Shown piece after piece: positions 7,847-12,670 of a DNA stretch of 12,670 nt. The position numbers and the translations under genes were made by a program. Position 1 is the first letter of the stretch, and every line of letters begins with the position of its first letter. Under the pieces are notes generated by a model. It had not been told where the DNA came from. It ran no database searches and saw only the letters and a program-made list of their open reading frames with translations. Source of the DNA: Euperipatoides rowelli (lineage: Eukaryota; Onychophora; Udeonychophora; Euonychophora; Peripatopsidae); NCBI GenBank assembly GCA_003024985.2, contig PXIH01S0001077.1. One strand, given 5' to 3'.

Positions 7847-8487
7847 CTATTCCAAGCTTATGTCTAATTTGAGTGAAAAGATCTCTGGGAAGAGGTTTCG
7901 TGAATATATCTGTGGCTTGTTCATGGGAGGGTATGTACTGTATTTGAGAATTATAACCTCTTTGTTTACATAGTCTCTTAAAAAATAGAACTTCAGATCT
8001 ATGTGTTTGGTCCGATTAGAAAGTTTGTGGGACGATGCCATATTCATTCCGCTCAGGCTATCGGTAAATACTATGGTGGGGAGTTGTGGTTGTTGCCCTA
8101 GGTCACTTATTAGTCTATGTATCCATAATATTTCTTGTGTACAGATGGCTGCAGCTATATATTCGGCTTCCGCTGTTGACAGAGCAATACAAATTTGTTT
8201 CTTGGATCTCCAGGATATAGCGCTGTCTCCCATGAAGTGTATTTGGCCTGAAGTCGACTTTCGAGACTGTAAGTCTCCTCCCCAATCAGCATCACAATAT
8301 GAGGTGAGGATAAGAGGGCTTGTTCCCCCCAGCCGTAGCTTTTATGTCTAGTTCCGCCAAGATATCGGATGACTCTTTTGGCTGCATTCAAGTCGCCGAT
8401 GGTGGGTGTAGCCGCTCTTCTCCCTAACAGATTACTGGCTAGGTGTATATCGGGTCTGGACACTAGCCCCAAATACATTAAAGATCC
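7847..8487 (-). pseudogene. Copia RT end plus RNase H domain, with frameshifts
   Basis: From high to low coordinates the minus strand reads GSLMYLGLVSRPDI, NLLGRRAATP and AKRVIRYLGGTRHKS (end of copia RT), then after a shift near 8325 YCDADWGGDLQSRKSTSG, ALSTAEAEYIAA, IHRLISDLG and RTKHIDLKFYFLRDYVNKE, and after another shift near 7930 DIFTKPLPRDLF. The DADW and AEAEY residues of the RNase H active site are intact. Only about two frameshifts in 640 bp make this the youngest-looking retroelement piece in the window. The protein fragment starts abruptly at the N at 8488, so integrase and most of RT are missing. Confidence 0.9.
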
Positions 8488-8488
8488 N

Positions 8489-8535
8489 CCCAACCTATTT
8501 GTACTCTAGAGCACATTCTAAAATACCGGTAGGGC
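8489..8535. repeat. 47-bp perfect direct repeat, right copy
   Basis: Begins directly after the N at 8488 and equals 7567-7613. Its continuation to the right (GGCGGGCACC...) is the next part of hAT element 2. Confidence 0.95.
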
Positions 8536-8558
8536 GGCGGGCACCATCTATATTTTCT

Positions 8559-8606
8559 GTAATGATGAAAATATATGCGCAGATGTCAAAAACGTGGTAG
8601 AATCTG
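8559..8606. repeat. Diverged dispersed repeat, copy 1
   Basis: Shares GTAATGATGAAAATA and the following roughly 30 bp with 9415-9463, at visibly reduced identity. It lies inside hAT element 2. Confidence 0.6.
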
Positions 8607-8903
8607 GATTGTATCGCCTGTATTTAGACTATTCTATAACTATCCTCACCACTACTCAATTCGGCCGTCTGCGTGCATTGCATTCAAGATCGTCCGCTTT
8701 AACTTGGCACAAAAGGTGGAATTAAAGCAGTCGATTTCAAGAAAACTGCCTAAAATTGGATGCCTAACCACTCACAATTTAAATCAATAGATCCGGGCGC
8801 CGCCAAGTTAACGTGGACAAGCTTTCATTTTGTGGTCGAACAATGGTGGGTAAATTGGTCGAAAGCAACATGGTGCCCGCGTTCACAGGGTTGGGAATCC
8901 CTC

Positions 8904-8911
8904 GTATAAAA
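8904..8911. repeat. Right target-site duplication of hAT element 2
   Basis: GTATAAAA, next to the right terminus and one mismatch from 7551-7558. Confidence 0.65.
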
Positions 8912-9982
8912 TGTGCCAGATTTACCCAAAGACTGCAGCTTACAGCCTCATGGCGCCTTATTTTTTTCTTCACAATTTCAGATTTCATACAGTTTGGGGC
9001 ATCGGCTAAACATAAAAAAAATAAGAAATCCTATTATATAAGTTCAATATTTTAAAAGCAACAGTATAATAAATTTTTGAGATTTACCGTTAATAGCAGG
9101 TGCAGGAAATACTGTACTAGGAAATGCTATGTAGTTCTTCCAATTTTAAAGTTGGCTAATAGTTGATTTACAAAAGTTTACTTAACACGAGCGCCTAGAA
9201 ACTGGAAGGCCTAAGTCCCATTTAATCACGTGATCAAGACGGATAGCAGCCTTAATTTTTTAATTTATAGTCCTAACCTTACCTTTACCCTGAACCCGAA
9301 ACTCCAACTACATGTGAAATCCACTATGCCCCAACCCTATAATAATCTAGAAGTGAAATAATTGTTTTTTGATCGATTTCTATAATTTTGACACAACTTT
9401 CGTCAGTACTTTCCGTAATGATGAAAATACATGCACATATATTAAAAAACACGGTAAAATGGGAGTTAGGCCCTCCAGTTTTTTAGGTACTTATTTAACT
9501 AATTTACTGTTATCAGAGCCTTAGATGTTCGACGTTTATGCCACATTGGGCCTCATATTTATTTCTAGCCAGTGTTAGATGATTTAAAAGGCCCCATCGG
9601 CACATTTGATTGAAAGATCCCCTAGAAAATAATGGATGTCAGTGGCAAATGTGAATATTGGGTATGGGGGAGGCTATATGTGCAGTTCTGCGTGAATGTT
9701 AGGGGGTGCTGTAAGGCCCCTAATGAAATCAAGGGGTGGCGTCCTGGAAAGATATTAGTTTTTAAGACATTTAAATCCTTAAAGTGAGCTCTGCCGATAC
9801 TTAAAATATGCTGAAATTTAAAATCATTTAAATAACATACAAAAAGTAGGCTATTCATTTGAAAAAATATTTTCATATTTTTATAATAATGAAATTAATC
9901 ATTATTTTATTTTATAGGTTTAATTTTCACTTACTGCATTTTATTTCAACTCTCTACCACATAAGCCTATAGTTTTATTAAC
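8912..9982. other. Non-coding stretch without supported genes
   Basis: No gene is supported. It has a diverged repeat copy at 9415-9463 and a palindromic ATCACGTGAT at 9225-9234. Toward 9940-9990 it holds AATAAA signals on the minus strand, probably the 3' flank of the gene that ends at 10006. Confidence 0.5.
9415..9463. repeat. Diverged dispersed repeat, copy 2
   Basis: Same core as 8559-8606 in the same orientation (GTAATGATGAAAATA, then ATGCACA and ACGGTAAAAT versus ATGCGCA and ACGTGGTAGAAT). No hAT end was identified beside this copy. Confidence 0.6.
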
Positions 9983-9988
9983 TTTATT
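9974..9988 (-). terminator. Candidate polyadenylation signals
   Basis: Two AATAAA hexamers on the minus strand (9988-9983 and 9979-9974) begin about 18 nt after the stop codon at 10006. They would give a very short 3' UTR; another AATAAA lies at 9945-9940. Confidence 0.4.
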
Positions 9989-10005
9989 TCAAAGTCCAGG
10001 ATATT

Positions 10006-10240
10006 TTAAAGATTGAATGAAGATGACCCAGTGCCTCCGATACCCTTAAAGGTTAGATAAATTTTAAAACTACATTTTTTCCCCATTGTCATATTAATGT
10101 GGAAATATTTTAAGGAAGTGTCTCCCACCACAATAATATTTGTCGCGTATGCATAATTTACAACCAAACATTCGCCGTAAGAAGTGGACTTGATGGTCGC
10201 CTGATTTCTGCCACAGTAAAATTCGATATACGTTAATGTG
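10006..10240 (-). CDS. Unrecognised secreted-type protein, last exon
   Basis: On the minus strand an acceptor (TTATTATAG) ends at 10241. The exon then reads, after completing a split Pro codon, TLTYIEFYCGRNQ, STSYGECLVVNYAY, HINMTMGKKCSFKIYLTF and finally SSSFNL and a stop. Three Cys, one N-x-T site and alternating hydrophobic strands suggest an extracellular beta-rich domain. I do not recognise the family. It joins in phase to the exon at 10790-11021 (copy at 10319-10505) through a 78-nt intron. A donor-like GGTATC inside the exon leaves open that it is not the last one. Confidence 0.6.
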
Positions 10241-10318
10241 CTATAATAATTAATTTCCAAGACAAAAATAACTGATAATACAAGATCTAATTTTCCAAAA
10301 GATTGGTGGTTACTCTAC
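10241..10318 (-). other. 78-nt intron of the unrecognised gene
   Basis: On the minus strand it runs from GTAGAG (10318) to TTATTATAG (10241). It joins AGTCC to CACATT, keeping one frame (..YDRSP|TLTYIEF..). Very short GT-AG introns are common in invertebrates. The left part of the 211-bp repeat overlaps its start. Confidence 0.6.
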
Positions 10319-10505
10319 GGACTTCGGTCATAATGCACCATAACTGTGGAATGGTTTAGGTCCCAAATGTTAGAAATCCATCCTCGTTGATCTTTTTGAA
10401 TTATACAGCTATTATTTATTGTTTCACATTCACTAATATTATCAACGAAATAGTTCTGAATGACAACTTTAGATGGGGGCCCTGTTTGCCTTATTGTATT
10501 TATAT
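10295..10505. repeat. 211-bp perfect direct repeat, left copy
   Basis: Identical base for base to 10766-10976 and ends exactly at the N at 10506. It contains the 3' part of the penultimate exon and the first 24 bases of the intron of the unrecognised gene. This copy is the one continuous with the intron and last exon. Confidence 0.95.
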
Positions 10506-10506
10506 N

Positions 10507-10765
10507 ATGATTGATGTCATCCCAAGGTCCTTGAGGACCTCTCATGTAGATGATGTCGTCCAGTTCTCCATACAGAAACGCTGAGTTGATATCGCAATGG
10601 GCACTGTTAAGTTTATATTTTCCTGCTAAGGTTAGTAGAGCTCTAATAGTTTCGTGTTTGACTACAGGGGCGCACGTTTCGAAATAATTTAATCTGTAAA
10701 TTTGACCGCATCCCCTAGCCACGAGTCGTGCTCTTAGTTTTACTATCTTTCCCTGGTAGTCTTTC
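10507..10765 (-). pseudogene. Ty1/copia reverse transcriptase N-terminal fragment
   Basis: The minus strand reads GKIVKLRARLVARGCGQIY, NYFETCAPVVKHETIRALL, HCDINSAFLYGELDD and IIYMRGPQG, open throughout. These match the start of copia RT (KARLVARG, ETFAPVV, the first catalytic Asp in the (M)DV(K)TAFL block, which reads CDINSAFL here, and GELxxxIYM). The fragment is bounded by the N at 10506 on one side and by the second copy of the 211-bp repeat on the other. It has the same orientation as, and is collinear with, the copia piece at 7615-8487, lacking only the RT middle between them, so both may come from one family or element. Confidence 0.9.
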
Positions 10766-10976
10766 CCAAAAGATTGGTGGTTACTCTACGGACTTCGGTC
10801 ATAATGCACCATAACTGTGGAATGGTTTAGGTCCCAAATGTTAGAAATCCATCCTCGTTGATCTTTTTGAATTATACAGCTATTATTTATTGTTTCACAT
10901 TCACTAATATTATCAACGAAATAGTTCTGAATGACAACTTTAGATGGGGGCCCTGTTTGCCTTATTGTATTTATAT
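10766..10976. repeat. 211-bp perfect direct repeat, right copy
   Basis: Identical to 10295-10505. This copy is continuous on its right side with the rest of the penultimate exon (10977-11021). Confidence 0.95.
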
Positions 10977-11021
10977 TTAGATCGTAACCCATACCTAATG
11001 CAATAAAGTTGCAGCAGCCAA
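10790..11021 (-). CDS. Unrecognised secreted-type protein, penultimate exon
   Basis: The minus strand reads GMGYDLNINTIRQTGPPSKV, NYFVDNISECETINNSC, QRGWISNIWDLNHSTVMVHY and DRSP, ending at a donor (AGTCC|GTAGAG). Three N-glycosylation-type sites (NIS, NNS, NHS) and spaced Cys suggest an extracellular protein. The 5' border is uncertain: acceptor-like AGs lie before 11021 (TTTTTTAG) and before 10994 (GCATTAG). The part at 10790-10976 is repeated at 10319-10505, and only that copy leads into the last exon. No known family is recognised; confidence comes from the coding look and the in-phase splice. Confidence 0.55.
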
Positions 11022-11099
11022 CTAAAAAATCCTTTAAATTTGCTTCCCCCCTCCCTGCATCATATATACTTAATACTACTACAAATCTGTTATACATAT

Positions 11100-11195
11100 T
11101 ATATATCTAATAGGAAATCACACACAACACTTACATGCAGGTTCATTGGCGGGCTGCCATATTTATTATTGACATCACGTGATCCCCCTGACACA
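11100..11195 (-). repeat. Gypsy 3' LTR, 5' part
   Basis: Starts TGTGTCAGGGGGATCACGTG at 11195, directly after the polypurine tract. It includes a palindromic ATCACGTGAT E-box (11174-11183), an AATAAA at about 11167-11162, and a TATATAATATG run near 11100. The far end could not be fixed. Confidence 0.6.
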
Positions 11196-11207
11196 TCCTT
11201 TCCCCTT
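11196..11207 (-). other. Gypsy polypurine tract
   Basis: AAGGGGAAAGGA on the minus strand, immediately before a TGTGTC LTR start and 40 nt after the pol stop. This is the usual primer site for plus-strand DNA synthesis. Confidence 0.7.
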
Positions 11208-11247
11208 ATTAGTGAAAGTTCACTTTCAAAGAATAAGCAACAACTGA

Positions 11248-11640
11248 TTATAAGTTCGTTATTTGGACTGGTTTCTTTACCCTCGTGGATCTTCTGAGAG
11301 GGATATCATTCACAGTCTCTGGAACTGCATTCTCTTGAGCATTGGTTAAGCCTACCGGTTCTTCCATCAAACACTCTGATCTTATATCTTCATGCCCAGT
11401 TGCTTTGTCTCTGCTGAAGGCTTCCCCTGAGACCCTCAAATAACACCTATTCCTCCTTCTCAATACACCCTGCTCTGTCAAAACATTGTATGATGTGGGT
11501 GCTACTTCCGATACCACCTGAGCTTTTTCTCCCCACATCTTGCCATTCTTTATTATCACCATCTCACCCTGGTTAAGCGTCCTCAATGGGTAACTCTCTC
11601 GTTTTTGTTTGTGCTTCTTCACTTGCTGTCTTTGGATGTT
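11248..11640 (-). pseudogene. Gypsy integrase C-terminal region
   Basis: A basic linker (VKKHKQKRESYPLRTLNQGE) leads to a small barrel-like block (MVIIKNGKMWGEKAQVVSEV, then SYNVLTEQGVLRRRNRCYLR) and a tail ending PLRRSTRVKKPVQ before the stop at 11248. This order is typical of gypsy Pol C-termini, in which an SH3-like domain binds DNA and a basic RRSxRxxKxP motif ends the protein. It is in the same frame as the integrase core above it, parted only by a TAG at 11643-11641. Confidence 0.85.
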
Positions 11641-12014
11641 CTATCTGGGCAATCTAATTAGAATTTTCCGGTTCATCAGTAGTTCTGCCGGAGATCTGCC
11701 ATCTTCCAGTGGTGTACTTCTATAATTTAATAGTCCTGTTCTCCAGTTTTCTCCAGAGTCTTGAGCCTTCTTGATTATTCTTTTAATTATTTTGACTTTT
11801 CCTGCTAGATCATTGGACTGCACAAAATATGGACTAGAAGTGATGTGCTGAATGTCATATTTTTTTGTAAATTCCTTGAATTCTTTAGCTGAATATTGTG
11901 GCCTATTATCCATATTATTCGGAATGCCATGCCGCGTAAAGATATCTTTGAGTCTGTTTATTACGGATACTGATTATAATCGCTCCACCTCCAAAGAGTG
12001 TGCATCCATTACTA
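11641..12014 (-). pseudogene. Gypsy integrase catalytic core, inactive
   Basis: The minus strand reads VVVMDAHSLEVERL, a stop near 11980, KDIFTRHGIP, then DNRPQYSAKEFKEF, HITSSPYFVQSNDLAGK and GLLNYRSTPLEDGRSPAELL. The second catalytic Asp (DNxPQ) is kept, although the usual Gly after it is Arg. The catalytic Glu of the SNGxAE block has become Gly (SNDLAG). The first catalytic Asp lies in the neighbouring fragment and is also lost. A few residues are deleted after MDAHS. The enzyme would insert element DNA into the host genome; this copy cannot. Confidence 0.9.
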
Positions 12015-12221
12015 CTACATAACTTTTACCTCCAAATACAAAAAAGTCTGACCTACTCTTCTCCAGGGAACCCTGGGCTCAGGTCTCATAATAAATGGCT
12101 CTTTTTCCTGCCTGTATTGAAACTTTTGGTATGTACTACAACTAGCTACCTTTTTCTCTATATCAGTATTCATTCTTGGCCAATATACAACTTCCCTGGC
12201 TCGACCTTTGCATTTGCTCAT
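12015..12221 (-). pseudogene. Gypsy integrase zinc-finger half and core start
   Basis: This reads KCKGRAREVVYWPRMNTDIE, then CSTYQKFQYRQEKEP and VPWRRVGQTFLYL. The CxxC half of the H2C2 finger has lost its second Cys (CSTY). The first catalytic Asp, expected in GTDFLYF, is missing (GQTFLYL). The frame differs from the fragments on both sides, by one shift near 12221 and one near 12015. Confidence 0.88.
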
Positions 12222-12590
12222 TTCAAGATGATCTGAAGATGAATTCTACTTAAAATTTCAGATCTTATTGCTTTTGTAATAACTATTCTTGATCCTTTTA
12301 AAATTACACCAACTATAATTACCAGCTTCTGCTTATGACTTTTGTAAGCTCCAGCCTTATACTTGTCATCCCAATCATATTCTATTTGATAACTTAACTC
12401 TTGCAATTCTGGATCTTTCTCAGTTTCTTTTCTAATCCACTGTAGTTTGCTATCACTAATGTTCAAGTTATATACTGAATCAATGGAGAATGCTTCAATG
12501 TCTTCTTCAATGCTACCTTCTAAATTTTCCTCAACTCCTGCTCTTGACAAGGTATCTAATATCATAAGTTGCTAATGTTAGGTACCCACT
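12218..12590 (-). pseudogene. Gypsy RNase H tail and linker to integrase
   Basis: DTLSRAGVEEN near the start matches the ADxLSR end of gypsy RNase H. An acidic linker (IEEDIEAFSIDSVYNLNISD) follows, then VILKGSRIVITKAIRSEILS and IH, the start of the H2C2 finger, after which a shift ends the frame. Sequence beyond 12590 has no pol similarity that I can see, so the copy is truncated there. Confidence 0.85.
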
Positions 12591-12670
12591 AAACTTAATA
12601 ACTAATTAAAAATTACTAAATAAAACTATTTCTAATACTTCACAAATAACTTATTTATTGTGATACGTTT
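12591..12670. other. AT-rich edge of window
   Basis: Very AT-rich with no supported feature. Confidence 0.5.

Larger units (their letters stand above)
7615..8487 (-). mobile_element. Ty1/copia 3' end: RNase H, polypurine tract and partial 3' LTR
   Basis: A minus-strand copia fragment with a single N at both borders (7614, 8488). It carries the end of RT, RNase H, a GAGGAGGAG polypurine tract at 7770-7762, and an LTR beginning TGTCAGAATGC at 7761 that is cut at 7615. No 5' part or 5-bp target duplication is present, so it looks like a contig piece rather than a complete insertion. Confidence 0.8.
7559..8903. mobile_element. Non-autonomous hAT element 2, interrupted
   Basis: The left end CAGGTGTTCCCAACC and the inverted right end GAGGGATTCCCAACC agree at 12 of 15 positions. 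CAGxGGTTCCCAACC-type ends are well known in hAT elements. A further inverted pair, GCGGGCACCAT at 8537-8547 and its complement at 8870-8880, lies inside. Near-identical 8-bp duplications flank it. A copia block at 7615-8487 with an N at each side and a 47-bp duplication sits in the left end. Without that, the element is about 423 bp. There is no transposase ORF. Confidence 0.75.
11100..12590 (-). mobile_element. Decayed Ty3/gypsy element: pol 3' part and 3' LTR start
   Basis: A minus-strand gypsy copy with, in order, the end of RNase H, the H2C2 zinc finger, the integrase core, the C-terminal integrase region, a polypurine tract and the beginning of an LTR. The 5' side is truncated near 12590, so gag, protease, RT and most of RNase H are absent. 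It lies upstream of the penultimate exon of the unrecognised host gene, so it is probably intronic. Confidence 0.85.

Noticed and set aside
8001-8351. Open frame on the plus strand
   Set aside because: Antisense of the well-supported copia RNase H.
8575-9055. Overlapping open frames on both strands
   Set aside because: They lie in the non-autonomous hAT element 2 and its flank; no motif in any frame and no splice support.
9622-9876. Minus-strand open frame of 84 codons
   Set aside because: Composition looks random, no motif, and it lies past the probable polyadenylation signals of the gene ending at 10006.
10295-10976. Treating the 211-bp copies as LTRs or target duplications
   Set aside because: They are host exon/intron sequence, start neither with TG nor end with CA, and are far longer than a copia target duplication.
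11040-11297. Plus-strand open frame
   Set aside because: Antisense to the gypsy LTR and pol end; no motif.
12000-12236. Plus-strand open frame
   Set aside because: Antisense to the gypsy integrase zinc-finger fragment.
1-12670. CRISPR array, operons, ribosome binding sites or tRNA genes
   Set aside because: The sequence is animal-type nuclear DNA; no regularly spaced short repeats and no cloverleaf with A/B boxes were recognised.

Overview
The window is AT-rich animal (metazoan) nuclear DNA made mostly of decayed transposable elements, with parts of two host genes. Introns with GT-AG borders, AATAAA signals, CR1-like LINE, Ty1/copia, Ty3/gypsy and hAT remnants, and a first coding exon of a glucose-6-phosphatase gene all point to an animal. 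The combination of TE families would suit an arthropod such as a crustacean, but that is an inference only. Six single-N positions (849, 2385, 4678, 7614, 8488, 10506) look like contig joins.

Layout. Bases 190-2075 (+): the 3' half of a non-LTR retrotransposon (reverse transcriptase and C-terminal region), broken by frameshifts and by a 272-bp hAT element at 785-1056 that has a perfect 8-bp target duplication. Bases 2095-3066 (+): the first ORF of a second LINE, ending in a GDSL/SGNH-esterase-like block. Bases 3067-3232 hold a short unidentified minus-strand reading fragment. Bases 3690-3990 (+): the end of a copia RNase H and a candidate LTR start. Bases 5425-5842: four units of a GC-richer, roughly 80-95-bp tandem repeat, apparently inside a host intron.

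Host genes, both on the minus strand. Bases 6235-6452 are coding exon 1 of a glucose-6-phosphatase catalytic subunit, with a splice donor in the same place and phase as in vertebrate G6PC genes. Bases 10006-11021 hold two exons of an unrecognised secreted-type protein, joined by a 78-nt intron. The second gene is hidden by a 471-bp disruption made of a single N, a copia fragment and a 211-bp perfect duplication.

A second hAT element (7559-8903; about 423 bp without its interruption) is disrupted in the same way: a copia RNase H/LTR block with an N at each edge, flanked by an exact 47-bp duplication. In both places, deleting the copia block and one repeat copy restores a coherent structure (an intact hAT element; a spliced host gene). 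This points to misplaced contigs or merged haplotypes rather than ordinary insertion. Bases 11100-12590 (-) are a decayed gypsy pol 3' end (RNase H tail, zinc finger, integrase with two of three catalytic residues lost, C-terminal domain), a polypurine tract and the start of a 3' LTR.

No coherent novel multi-gene system is visible. The points of most interest are the assembly or haplotype structure, the hidden host gene and the two hAT elements.
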